A stretch of DNA of 64,000 nt from G963667675 sp965249215 (GTDB lineage: Bacteria > Chloroflexota > Dehalococcoidia > Lucifugimonadales > UBA3495), in assembly GCA_965249215.1 (NCBI GenBank), contig CBDFLN010000001.1:1116001-1180000 (forward strand), written 5' to 3'. The position numbers and the translations under genes were made by a program. Positions within the stretch are counted from its first letter, which is position 1; every line of letters begins with the position of its first letter. Positions 53,701 through 62,946 of this stretch are shown here, one piece after another. The notes beneath the pieces were generated by a model. It ran no database searches and was not told where the DNA came from. It was given only the letters and a program-made list of their open reading frames with translations.

Positions 53701-53720
53701 TAACCGGGGTGACGGGGGCC

Positions 53721-54341
53721 ATGGACAGTTTGCATGAAGTTGCTCAACTGGTCCAACAGTGTACTGACTGCCCCTTATCTCAGACCCGGACCAATGCGGT
53801 GCCCGGAGAAGGCCCTGACAACGCCGACTTGATGTTCATTGGCGAGGGCCCGGGGTACCACGAAGACCGGCAAGGGCGCCCCTTCGTCGGCCAGGCGGGG
53901 CAGTTCCTGGATGGTCTCCTGGCTTCTATTGGCACAAACCGGCGCCAGGTCTTCATCGCCAATATGATTAAATGCCGGCCGCCCGAGAACCGCGACCCGA
54001 TGCCCCATGAAATCTCCGCGTGCCAAAAGTACCTGCAACGCCAGATAGAACTGGTAAACCCCAAGCTCATCGTTACACTAGGCAGGTTCTCCTTGGGCTA
54101 CTTTTTTCCTGGTGAAAGTATCAGCCGGTCCCGGGGCAGGCTCCGGGAAAAAGATGGACGTAGAATCTACCCGGTGATGCATCCCGCGGCCGGGTTGCGC
54201 CGCCAGGAGTTGCGGGATTCCATAATCCAAGACTTCCAGGCGATTCCAGCTATATTGGAACAGGCGCTCCCTTCCCCCTCGGTAGAAGCTGACGTGGAAC
54301 AGCAGGAAACTTGCTCCCCGGAACAGTTAAGCCTTTTTTAG
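53721..54341 (+). CDS. udg: uracil-DNA glycosylase, family 4/5-like (4Fe-4S)
   Basis: Removes uracil from DNA. CTDCPLSQTR near the start and MIKCRPPENRDPMPHEISAC near 85-105 supply the four cysteines of the iron-sulfur cluster. FIGEGPGYHEDRQGRPFVGQ is the family 4 active-site segment, and HPAAGLR near 158 is the second. ATG 53721 is chosen; a GTG at 53709 is possible. The tail (about 186-206) is acidic. It overlaps RNase J by 31 bases. Confidence 0.9.
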   Translation: MDSLHEVAQLVQQCTDCPLSQTRTNAVPGEGPDNADLMFIGEGPGYHEDRQGRPFVGQAGQFLDGLLASIGTNRRQVFIANMIKCRPPENRDPMPHEISACQKYLQRQIELVNPKLIVTLGRFSLGYFFPGESISRSRGRLREKDGRRIYPVMHPAAGLRRQELRDSIIQDFQAIPAILEQALPSPSVEADVEQQETCSPEQLSLF

Positions 54342-56014
54342 AGTTCGACCATAACTTGACACCTAACCTACGCATCATCCCCTTGGGCGGGCTTGGGGAA
54401 ATTGGCAAAAACATGATGGCCCTCGAATGTGGCGGCGATATCGTCGTCATTGATTGCGGGGTCCAATTCCCTGAAGAGGATATGCTGGGAGTCGACCTGA
54501 TCATTCCCGACATCTCCTACTTGTTGGAACGCCAAGAACAGGTCCGCGGCATCCTCATCACCCACGGGCACGAAGACCATATCGGCGCCTTGCCTTTCAT
54601 ACTGCCCCAACTGAATGCGCCGGTGTATGCCCCCGGCTTGGCCCGCGGGCTCATTTCGGTCAAACTCAAAGAGCGGCGGGCGGCGCGCGACGCCACTCTC
54701 GAAACCATTGAACCGGGAATACCATACCAATTCGGGGACAACATCCGCGCCAGTTGGTTCCGTGTCTGCCACAGCATCCCCGACGCCATGGGCCTGGCAA
54801 TCGAGACCCCCGCAGGTACGGTGATACACACTGGGGACTTCAAAATCGATCACACTCCGGTGGACGGCCGCACCATAGACTTGGCGACCCTTGCCCGGCA
54901 CGGTTCCCAGGGTGTGCTTCTGCTGCTGTCCGACTCCACCTACGCCGAAGTGCCGGGATACACCCCCTCGGAGCGGGTAGTGGGTGAGGCTTTGGACCGG
55001 GCGATAGGCGATGCGCCCGGCCGGGTCATGGTGGCCTCCTTCGCTTCCCTCATATCCAGGATCCAGCAGGTGCTTGATGCTGCCAGCAAGCACGGCCGAA
55101 AAGTTAGCATCATCGGCCGCAGCATGGTGGACAGCGTTCAGGTTGCGGCCGAGACCGGTTATCTCAAAGTCCCGCCGGGGGTTCTGTTGCCCCTGGCTGA
55201 AACCCGCCGCCTGCCCTCGGAGAAAGTGGTCTTGATGACCACCGGCAGCCAGGGTGAACCCACCTCGGCCTTGGTGCGCATCGCCAACGGGGACCACCGG
55301 GACGTTCGGATTATGGAAGGGGACACCGTCATTGTCTCGGCAACCCCTATTCCAGGAAATGAGTTGGCCGTCAGCCGCACCATTGACAATTTGCTCCGGC
55401 ATGGCGCCAAGGTCCTTTACGACCGCGTGGCATTGGTCCACGTTCACGGCCATGCCAGCCAGGAGGAGTTGAAGACGGTGCTCAGCCTGGTGCGGCCGCG
55501 GTTTTTCGTGCCGGTTCATGGCCAATACCGGCACCTGATGGCCCACGCCCAGTTGGCTTGGGACCAGGGACTCGCCGAGTCGGGTATTTTCGTGTTGGAA
55601 GACGGCGACGTGCTGGAGATCTCCGGCGACTCGGCGCAAGTGGTGGATAAAGTGCCGGCCGGCCCCATCTTCATCGACGGCCTCACAACCCGGGATGACC
55701 GCAGCCAGGTGCTCACCCAGCGGCGGGAACTCTCCAAAGACGGCGTCGTCGTGATTGTTATCTCCGCAGACAAGCGCACTGGCCTGCCGACCGCCCCGCC
55801 AAAGATAGTCAGCAGCGGCTTTATTGACGAGGAGGAGACCGCCGAACTCTATGAAGAAATAACTGGAGAGGTGGAAAGAATCCTCCAGTCCTCCCCCGAA
55901 ACGCCGGGCTCCTACGGGCCAACCAACGAGAAAATCAGGAAAACTGCCCGCGGACTCATAGCTAACGCCACTGGCCGACGCCCTATGATTATTCCAGTGG
56001 TTCTGGAAATCTAA
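54311..56014 (+). CDS. rnj: ribonuclease J
   Basis: Metallo-beta-lactamase/beta-CASP nuclease that processes and degrades RNA, with 5'-3' exonuclease or endonuclease action. HGHEDHIG near 85 (metal ligands), HTGDFKIDH near 175, SDSTYAE near 215 and TGSQGEPTSAL near 313 are the expected motifs. The C-terminal domain follows. The start is uncertain: TTG 54311 follows AGGAA but overlaps udg; a TTG at 54356 is an alternative. 567 residues. Confidence 0.94.
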   Translation: MLPGTVKPFLEFDHNLTPNLRIIPLGGLGEIGKNMMALECGGDIVVIDCGVQFPEEDMLGVDLIIPDISYLLERQEQVRGILITHGHEDHIGALPFILPQLNAPVYAPGLARGLISVKLKERRAARDATLETIEPGIPYQFGDNIRASWFRVCHSIPDAMGLAIETPAGTVIHTGDFKIDHTPVDGRTIDLATLARHGSQGVLLLLSDSTYAEVPGYTPSERVVGEALDRAIGDAPGRVMVASFASLISRIQQVLDAASKHGRKVSIIGRSMVDSVQVAAETGYLKVPPGVLLPLAETRRLPSEKVVLMTTGSQGEPTSALVRIANGDHRDVRIMEGDTVIVSATPIPGNELAVSRTIDNLLRHGAKVLYDRVALVHVHGHASQEELKTVLSLVRPRFFVPVHGQYRHLMAHAQLAWDQGLAESGIFVLEDGDVLEISGDSAQVVDKVPAGPIFIDGLTTRDDRSQVLTQRRELSKDGVVVIVISADKRTGLPTAPPKIVSSGFIDEEETAELYEEITGEVERILQSSPETPGSYGPTNEKIRKTARGLIANATGRRPMIIPVVLEI

Positions 56015-56068
56015 GCGGGTTATAGTCCGTTCTGGTTCCCGCCTGTTGCTCTGACCATGGAGGTTCCC

Positions 56069-58291
56069 ATGGCCCGGTCCTCACGTCGGCCGACGCGCGT
56101 TTCACGTTTATCTTTTATCCAGCTTATTCGCAGAGGCCCCTCCTCCGCAGCCAAGGGTCTGCTCTTAGCTGCTTTGGCTATCGCCGCGGGTGTGTGGTTC
56201 TGGTGGTCGCCAGGGTCCAGGGGTTGGTTCGTGGAATCCCTCGGTTACGGCTGGATTCCGGTGGGAATATGGCTGGCCGTAGCCATTACCGCCATCGTCC
56301 ATCACCGCAGCGCGGTGCACAAGAGCTGGCAATGGTGCGTCGCCGCGGCTGCTCTGGCCGCTATCTCCATAGGCGTGTTGTCCCTGTTTCACACCGGCAG
56401 CGAGACGTTTTCCGAGACCGGGCTCAGCGGAAGCTGGGGCCAGCTGTTGGGCGGGTCGCCAATCGGTTTGGCTGTAGCCAAGTTGGCTGCCATTGCTCTT
56501 CTTTCGCCTCTGGCTCTCCTTTCCCGGCCGGTGGGACGGGTCTATTGGCGGGGTCTTATCTACGTCGGGCTGGCTTTCTATTACGCGCCGGTCTACATAT
56601 ACAAGGGCCTTCACCATGGCTGGCTGTTCGTAGACCGGCGTCTACGCCCGGCATTGAACCCGGCTCCCGTCTGGCGCTTTCTCGCCAGGCCCGGCGCGGC
56701 GATGCTTCGCTGGGTGCCGGGCTGGCGAAGACACCGGCGGGACGCGCCTAAAGCCGCGGGCGCCTCTGGACCGGGCCCGTGGGCTGACACCGGAGCCGGA
56801 ACGATTCCCAGCTGGCCGTCCGGGGAGGAAGAGGCCCCGCCTGTCGTCGCCGCCCCTGCCGGCCAGGGACCAGACCGGCGAAAGGGCCCGCAATGGCAAC
56901 TCCCCAGCATTGATCTATTGAGCCCCCCGGAGACGCGCGAAACATCTCAAGGCGCCTTGGAGGACATGGGCCGGAACATTGAAAGCACCCTGACCGACCA
57001 CGGCGTAGTGGTCGAGGTCAAGGAAATAAAAGCGGGCCCCAGGGTCGTCCAGTTCGGATTGGCGCCCGGGTGGCTGGCCAGGAGACGAGACGGCGCCAAG
57101 GGCGAAGACGACGACAGCGTCCAGCGCAGCCGGATCAAGGTAAGGGATATCCTGGGAAGGGAACAAGACCTTGCCCTGGCCCTCCAGACCCCCTACCTCC
57201 GTATCGAGGCGCCCATACCTGGAGAGGGGCTGGTGGGGCTGGAAGTGCCCCACCCCTCCCCCGCCAAGGTCCATCTACGGGAGGTCATGTCCAACCCATC
57301 CTTCAACTCGCTTGTCGCCAAGAACGGCCTTCCCATGGCAATAGGACAAGACGCCGGCGGCGCCCCCGTCTCTTTGGACCTGGCGGCGCTTCCCCACATG
57401 TTGATTGCCGGAGCCACCGGCAGCGGCAAAAGCGTCTGCATCAATTCCATCATCGCCTCCTTCTTGTTGACCAAGACCCCGGACAAGTTGCGGTTCTTGA
57501 TGGTAGACCCCAAGAGGGTGGAGTTGACGCCCTTCAACGGAATCCCCCACCTGATGACTCCGGTAATTACGGAAATCGACGAGGTCAACACCGCCCTGCT
57601 CAGCTTGATGCGCGAGATGTTCCGCCGGTACAAGGTCATGGAAGACGTGGGCGTCCGCAACCTGGCCGCCTACAACAAGAAGGCTCCTGAGCCTTGGCCC
57701 TATCTCGTGTTGGTGGTCGACGAGCTGGCCGACCTGATGATTGCCGGCGGCTTCGAGGTGGAACAGAACCTGGTCCGCCTGGCCCAATTGGGGCGCGCCA
57801 CCGGGATTCACCTGGTATTGGCAACTCAGCGGCCGTCCGTCAACGTCGTGACCGGCTTGCTCAAGGCTAATATTCCCACCAGGATAGCCTTCGCCGTGGC
57901 GTCCCAGGTAGACTCCCGGGTCATTTTGGACACCGTCGGGGCGGAGAAACTCCTGGGCAAGGGCGACATGCTCCTCTTGAACAACGAGTCTCCCAAGCCG
58001 CGGCGGGTGCAAGCGACCTTGGTCTACGACAAAGAAGTTGAAGAGTTGGTCGCCCACTGGGTCAAACAAGAGGGGCCGCCCCTGCCTGTTATCTCTATGA
58101 GCGACCCGGAGGCCGAAGACGGCGACGACGAAAACCCGGACGACAGGTTGATGGACCAAGCCCGCAACCTTGCCGTCCGCCTTCCCAACCTGTCTTCCTC
58201 CCTGTTGGAACGGCGGTTGAAGATCGGCGGTTCGCGGGCCGCCCAGTTGATGGAATCGCTGGAGGACGAAGGGCTGCTGGTCTCTCGCTAG
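56069..58291 (+). CDS. ftsK: DNA translocase FtsK/SpoIIIE
   Basis: Membrane-anchored motor that moves chromosome DNA at the division site. Five hydrophobic segments fill the first 190 residues (for example AKGLLLAALAIAAGVWFWW). A charged, proline-rich linker follows. The motor holds Walker A GATGSGKS near 450 and LVLVVDELADLM near 545. The C-terminal 70 residues (NLSSSLLERRLKIGGSRAAQ) are the winged-helix gamma domain that reads KOPS sites. ATG 56069 follows GGAGG by five bases; 56057 contains that site. Confidence 0.94.
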   Translation: MARSSRRPTRVSRLSFIQLIRRGPSSAAKGLLLAALAIAAGVWFWWSPGSRGWFVESLGYGWIPVGIWLAVAITAIVHHRSAVHKSWQWCVAAAALAAISIGVLSLFHTGSETFSETGLSGSWGQLLGGSPIGLAVAKLAAIALLSPLALLSRPVGRVYWRGLIYVGLAFYYAPVYIYKGLHHGWLFVDRRLRPALNPAPVWRFLARPGAAMLRWVPGWRRHRRDAPKAAGASGPGPWADTGAGTIPSWPSGEEEAPPVVAAPAGQGPDRRKGPQWQLPSIDLLSPPETRETSQGALEDMGRNIESTLTDHGVVVEVKEIKAGPRVVQFGLAPGWLARRRDGAKGEDDDSVQRSRIKVRDILGREQDLALALQTPYLRIEAPIPGEGLVGLEVPHPSPAKVHLREVMSNPSFNSLVAKNGLPMAIGQDAGGAPVSLDLAALPHMLIAGATGSGKSVCINSIIASFLLTKTPDKLRFLMVDPKRVELTPFNGIPHLMTPVITEIDEVNTALLSLMREMFRRYKVMEDVGVRNLAAYNKKAPEPWPYLVLVVDELADLMIAGGFEVEQNLVRLAQLGRATGIHLVLATQRPSVNVVTGLLKANIPTRIAFAVASQVDSRVILDTVGAEKLLGKGDMLLLNNESPKPRRVQATLVYDKEVEELVAHWVKQEGPPLPVISMSDPEAEDGDDENPDDRLMDQARNLAVRLPNLSSSLLERRLKIGGSRAAQLMESLEDEGLLVSR

Positions 58292-58425
58292 CCCTTCCTG
58301 CCCTCCCTTCCTCCGGTCGATGTGGCTATGGCGTCCCCGCCTTTGGTATCATGGCGTCGCCGCCGGGCGTGCTAGCGGTTCCAAGATATAGATCACAGGC
58401 CTGCCGGCGCCGCTAAGGGGACCCA

Positions 58426-59073
58426 TTGGTAATCGACCTCCACTGCCACACGTACCCCAAGTCCGATGACAGCTTCATGGCCCCCGATGAGCTGGTCGCA
58501 GCAGCAAAGTCGGCCGGCTTGGACGGCATCTGTCTCACCGAACATGACGCTTTCTGGTCCACTGAAGATATCGATGCCCTATCCCGCAGGCACGGATTTA
58601 TGGTGCTGTCCGGCTCTGAAATCAATACCGATGCCGGCCACGTCCTGGCCTTCGGCCTCAGCCGCTACGTCTTTGGCCTGCACAAGCTCTCCTTTCTGGA
58701 AGCCGCGGTTCGGCAGGCCGACGCAGTGGTGATTGCCGCCCACCCTTATCGCCGGCGTTTCCTCGAAGAAGCGGCCCAGGAGCCGCACGCCCGGGCCGAA
58801 ATGCTGACACGCGCCGGCAACGACCCGCTGTTCAATTTGTGCGACGCCGTAGAAGGAATCAACGGTAGGGGGACCTCCGAGCAAAACCGGTTCTCACAGG
58901 ACCTTGGCAAGTTGTTGGGCGCCAGGGCCACCGGCGGGAGCGACGCCCACCAGGTGAAACACGTGGGGGCCGCCGCCACCTACTTCCCTGGCTCTGTCCA
59001 AAATCTGGACGACCTCAAGCGCGAGTTGAGGGCCGGCAGGTTCCAAATGGTAGACTTGACCAAAGATAGTTGA
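58426..59073 (+). CDS. PHP-domain phosphoesterase-like protein
   Basis: A 215-residue PHP-domain protein: VIDLHCHTYPKSDD at the start (H-x-H metal ligands), LDGICLTEHDAFW near 30, SGSEINTDAGHVLAFG near 65, AAHPYRRRFLE near 103 and GSDAHQVKHVGAA near 175, the nine-residue metal set. Such proteins cleave phosphoesters, and some act on nucleotides. It starts with TTG 58426, following AGGGG. It runs into the ABC ATPase gene 50 bases later. Confidence 0.85.
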   Translation: MVIDLHCHTYPKSDDSFMAPDELVAAAKSAGLDGICLTEHDAFWSTEDIDALSRRHGFMVLSGSEINTDAGHVLAFGLSRYVFGLHKLSFLEAAVRQADAVVIAAHPYRRRFLEEAAQEPHARAEMLTRAGNDPLFNLCDAVEGINGRGTSEQNRFSQDLGKLLGARATGGSDAHQVKHVGAAATYFPGSVQNLDDLKRELRAGRFQMVDLTKDS

Positions 59074-59123
59074 TCCGGGCCCGAAGGACGCCGGCCATTG
59101 GGCCCGCGGGAAGGATTACCGGG

Positions 59124-60092
59124 GTGCTGAGGATCGAAAATCTGCACGTTCGTTACGAGACCCGGCAGGGCGACGTAAAGGCCCTCAACGGGGTCGATCT
59201 CGCGCAGGATGAAGGTGAGGTTTTTTGCCTGGTGGGGGAAAGCGGCGCCGGCAAAAGCACCCTGGCCCTGGCCGTCATGGGCTTGTTGCCGCCGTCCGCC
59301 TCCATCGACCAAGGCTCGGTGTTCTACGATGGCGTGGACCTCCTCCGGGCCGACCCGGAGTACCTAAGGCGGCTGCGGGGCCAGACAATTTCCTTGATTT
59401 TTGAGGACGCCCGGTCGGCGTTGAACCCTCTGAAACTGGTCGGCGACCAGATCGAGGAGGTAATCCTCCTACACACCGACGTGACGCCGCGCGTGGCCTA
59501 CGGAATGACCCAGGATGTGCTGAGTGAACTGGGCATACCCGACCCTCGGCGCATCATGGGCCAGTACCCGTCTAACTTGAGCGGCGGAATGTGCCAGCGG
59601 GTCATGCTGGCCATGGCGTTGGTCTTGGGCCCACGGCTCTTAATTGCCGATGAACCCACCTCCGGCTTGGACGTAACGTTGCAGGCCGAGGTGCTCGACC
59701 ATCTCCGGCGTCTCTGCCGGGAGCGGCGCGCATCGATATTGCTGATAACCCACGATATGGCGGTCGTAGCCACTATGGCCCACCGTGTCGGCGTCATGTA
59801 CGCCGGGTCGATAGTTGAGACCGCGGACGTCATTCCTTTGTTCAAGCGGCCGCGGCACCCCTATACTTGGGCCCTGCTGCAGTCCATTCCCCGGTTGGAC
59901 GATCCGGGCAAAAACTTGCGTCCGTTGCCTGGCAGCCCGCCGGACATGATTGCCTTGCCTGACGAATGTCCATACCTGCCCAGGTGCCACAAAGCCCTCA
60001 ACCAGTGCCGGGCGAGCAAGCGGCCTCCTTTGCGTGAATTGGAACAATCGCACGGCGTCGCATGCTACAACCCGATGCATCCGGGAGCATAA
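59124..60092 (+). CDS. peptide/nickel-type ABC transporter ATP-binding protein
   Basis: A 322-residue DppD/OppD-like ATPase. Walker A GESGAGKST near 40, the signature LSGGMCQRVMLA near 155 (cysteine for the usual R/K) and LLIADEPTSGLDVTLQAEVL near 180 are clear. The C-terminal PRLDDPGKNLRPLPGSPPDM and CPYLPRCHKALNQC, with its C-x5-C, is the typical DppD/OppD tail. GTG 59124 follows GGAAGG. No permease or binding protein gene is adjacent, so it may serve a complex encoded elsewhere. Confidence 0.9.
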   Translation: MLRIENLHVRYETRQGDVKALNGVDLAQDEGEVFCLVGESGAGKSTLALAVMGLLPPSASIDQGSVFYDGVDLLRADPEYLRRLRGQTISLIFEDARSALNPLKLVGDQIEEVILLHTDVTPRVAYGMTQDVLSELGIPDPRRIMGQYPSNLSGGMCQRVMLAMALVLGPRLLIADEPTSGLDVTLQAEVLDHLRRLCRERRASILLITHDMAVVATMAHRVGVMYAGSIVETADVIPLFKRPRHPYTWALLQSIPRLDDPGKNLRPLPGSPPDMIALPDECPYLPRCHKALNQCRASKRPPLRELEQSHGVACYNPMHPGA

Positions 60093-60235
60093 CCGCTCGT
60101 ACCTCCGGTGTCTTGACCGTCACTGGCTCGTAACCGTTGACCGGCGCCGTCGGTTCTGAGTCGCTCATTGCTGCTCGCCGGACTGCCAAAGGTTGGGCGA
60201 CTGCCCCGGCCGCCCGTTCTGGTTTGCGGCGGCGC

Positions 60236-61330
60236 TTACGCCACCGCTACCTCCTGGCCCCGGTCCGAAGCCTCCTGGATGCTGTCTATGAGGCGGTGCA
60301 ACTCCACGGCCGTGTCGAAGTCGGGCTGGCAGGAAGTTCCGGAGAGTATCGATTGCCCAAATCGATCATACATCTGGCCCACGTTATAGACCGAACCGCC
60401 GGGCATCCCCGCGGGAGCGAAGCAATATTGCCCGGGGACTTCCAGGTCTTCCAGGGTGTTTTCTTCCCTGACCCCCCGGACGCGGACCGAGCCGGCGTTG
60501 GGAGGCTCGGCGCCGGAAATAAACAGCGTGCCTTCTCTTCCGTAGATCTCTATAAGATAGCCGCTTCCCGCCCAGGGAATATAGGCCACGTGCACCGAGG
60601 CAACGCCGCCGTTGGCCAACCTGCCGTTGACCATGACGTTGTCCGGGGAAGTAACCGCCAGCATCCGGCCGGTGTCAACTTCCAGCCATTCCTTCACCTG
60701 GGTGGTGACCACGGCTGAGACACGGCTGAAGTCGCCAACGATGTAGCGCAGGGCATCGATGGTGTGGCCGCAGGAAATGGTCAGGGTATTGGCTCCCAAC
60801 TCCCTGTCCCGCTGCCAGGTCCGGTCGGACCCCCGTTGCAGTGCGCCCTCGCCGATCCGGCTTACCCGGCAAGACACTATCTCGCCCACGTAACCCGATT
60901 CCACCAGGTCTTTGGCGTAGAGAATAGCGGGGTCGGCGCGGGCCTGGAGCCCTACCATGTTTTTCAGCCCTTTAGTGCGGGCCAAGCCGGCCATCTCTTC
61001 TGCTTCCGCGGTGGTCCGGCCCAGCGGCCATTCGGTATACACGTGCTTCCCGGCGTCGAGGGCGGCCATCGTCGGCTCGTAGTGGTCGGGCACCTTTACG
61101 CTGACGGCCACGGCGTCGATGTCCGGGTGGGCTAGCATTGTCCCGTAGTTGTCAAAGGCCAGCTTTGCCCCGAATTTTCGCCGGGTCTCCTCCGCGCTTT
61201 CCATGCGGGTAGTGCAGACTGCGGTCAACTCGAACCCCGGGCTGGCTGCCGCCGCGGGCAGGTGGGACCGGTACGCCCATCCCCGGTTAGAATTGGCTCC
61301 GATGATGCCCAGGCGTACCTTGTCTGCCAT
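60236..61330 (-). CDS. Gfo/Idh/MocA-family oxidoreductase
   Basis: NAD(P)-dependent oxidoreductase, 364 residues. RLGIIGANSNRGWAYRSHLP is the nucleotide-binding start, and EWPLGRTTAEAEEMAGLART near 95 carries the conserved E-x-P-L (with a W for K) motif. The C-terminal domain (about 130-340) is a mixed sheet. Substrates of this family are sugars, inositols or aromatic-derived intermediates; the W for the usual K in EKP may affect hydride-transfer geometry. The start has AGGGAGAGG. It faces an ABC gene. Confidence 0.85.
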   Translation of the reverse strand: MADKVRLGIIGANSNRGWAYRSHLPAAAASPGFELTAVCTTRMESAEETRRKFGAKLAFDNYGTMLAHPDIDAVAVSVKVPDHYEPTMAALDAGKHVYTEWPLGRTTAEAEEMAGLARTKGLKNMVGLQARADPAILYAKDLVESGYVGEIVSCRVSRIGEGALQRGSDRTWQRDRELGANTLTISCGHTIDALRYIVGDFSRVSAVVTTQVKEWLEVDTGRMLAVTSPDNVMVNGRLANGGVASVHVAYIPWAGSGYLIEIYGREGTLFISGAEPPNAGSVRVRGVREENTLEDLEVPGQYCFAPAGMPGGSVYNVGQMYDRFGQSILSGTSCQPDFDTAVELHRLIDSIQEASDRGQEVAVA

Positions 61331-61391
61331 AGCCTCTCCCTTCCGGCGTTCGCGCTGGTTCTACGGTCGTTGTCGCTGCCGGGAACAGCCG

Positions 61392-62414
61392 CTACCGGCG
61401 GCCGGGAGCCCGATCCGCCGCCAGTACCTCCAGAGCCAGTGCGGGCTCCAGTAGGCCCTGCTTTACCGACAGGTCCGCCTCCAGCAGCTTCCGGTATTGC
61501 CTGACGATTTCCTGCTGGGTCACTCGCTGGGCCTGTTCGATGGTCTTGCGCAGCACGAACTGGGACGACACCCCCAACCGGCTGCCCAGGTCTCGTTGCG
61601 GCGTCCCATGGTCCAGGTAGTCACGGGCCAACGCCAACAGGCGCAGTTGCCGCTCGGTCATTGCGATGATGTACGAGACGTCCCGTCCGTCTTGCAGCAA
61701 TTGATGCAGCAACCGCAGCGCTACCCCAGCCCTGCCCTCTATCAGGGCATCCACCGCGGCGAAGATGTTGGCTTCCCGCACTTGGGGAACCAGGTCTTCT
61801 ACGTCCCGCTCTTCGATACCGCGCCCGGAAGCGAACAGCGACAGCTTCTCGATTTCCTGGTCAAGGGTCCACAGATCGCTCCCCACCAGGTCGCTCAGCC
61901 GGCTGACCGCTGCCGGGCTGATGCCGGCGCCCTTCTGTTGCGCCGTTTCTTTTATCCACCGCGCCAGCGCCGCCCCCGACGGGGCTGCCAATGCTTGCGC
62001 CTGGCAAATCGGGCGCAGCAGCCGCAGCAACGGGTTGCCGTCCGAGATGGCCCCGTCGGTGAACACCAGCAGGGTGGTATCCGGCAACTGGGGAACGGCT
62101 TCCGCCAGCGCCTCCCAGCCGCCCAGGCTTTGTGTTTCGGCTCCGGAGCCTCTCGAGCGGCCCCGGCGTCCGCCGGAGCGGCCCCCCGAGCGGCGTTCGT
62201 AGGCGGCCAGCAGCCCTTCGACCACCACCAGCCGCCTCGGATCCATGAACGGCAACGCGTTGCAGAGACTCAACAACTCCGCCGGCTTAATCTGGCTGCC
62301 CTGCAGCCGGTGGCTATTGGCTTCCAACAGGCCGGTCGCGCCCTCGTTTTCGGCCAGGATCCGCAACGCCCGGGGTACGAGAAAGCTGTCGCCATACACA
62401 AGGTGGGTGGACAC
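61392..62414 (-). CDS. holA: DNA polymerase III subunit delta
   Basis: Clamp-loader subunit that binds beta. The frame reads HLVYGDSFLVPRALRILAEN at the N-terminus and has the delta-type C-terminal helical domain (VDALIEGRAGVALRLLHQLL and RQLRLLALARDYLDHG). 340 residues, as expected. The middle has a basic, low-complexity insertion (about 75-95, GGRSGGRRGRSRGS). A GTG start at 62414 is used. Confidence 0.9.
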   Translation of the reverse strand: MSTHLVYGDSFLVPRALRILAENEGATGLLEANSHRLQGSQIKPAELLSLCNALPFMDPRRLVVVEGLLAAYERRSGGRSGGRRGRSRGSGAETQSLGGWEALAEAVPQLPDTTLLVFTDGAISDGNPLLRLLRPICQAQALAAPSGAALARWIKETAQQKGAGISPAAVSRLSDLVGSDLWTLDQEIEKLSLFASGRGIEERDVEDLVPQVREANIFAAVDALIEGRAGVALRLLHQLLQDGRDVSYIIAMTERQLRLLALARDYLDHGTPQRDLGSRLGVSSQFVLRKTIEQAQRVTQQEIVRQYRKLLEADLSVKQGLLEPALALEVLAADRAPGRR

Positions 62415-62946
62415 GTGTTCGCTCCGGCGTTGGTTCCTATGGTCGGTCTGTTGCAGGCGGAGACCGCCCGCTTCGCCCCAGCGATTATAGCATCGGGCCT
62501 TCCGGCCATTTGCCCGTCCGCCTCAATGCCTGGAATCGTTAGGGCTCAGCCGATGCCGCCCGAGTGCGGGCGGAGCAGCTACGAGAGAAGTGCAACAGTT
62601 CGCTAGGAGCTAATTGGGGCAAGCTCATAGGTGCCGATCTGAACCGAAATCCCGCGAACACAGTGATGTTCAAGATAGACTCAGAAACCTTGGTATGTTA
62701 TCGTTTTCCACAAGCCTGTGGATGGGCGTGCAACACAAAAACTGCGCTAGCAAGGCCCCATAGATGCGAACCACAGCGACATGGTCCGGTCAGGCAGCGC
62801 TCCCGGGCCGTCAAACATCCGCAACCACCCGGGTGCTAAAGGACGGGAACCCCAGAACTAAGACCTCGGGTTGGATTCGGGGCCCTTCGTCGGAGCAGAG
62901 GATTGGCCTCCAAGACTCCGAGCCTCCAATCGTAGGAAGCTTACCA
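62415..62946. other. spacer before the ParB-like gene, no gene supported
   Basis: About 530 bases. Short open frames exist but none has a site or motif. AGGAAG near 62934 is the ribosome site of the next gene. No tRNA or repeat was recognised. Confidence 0.5.
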
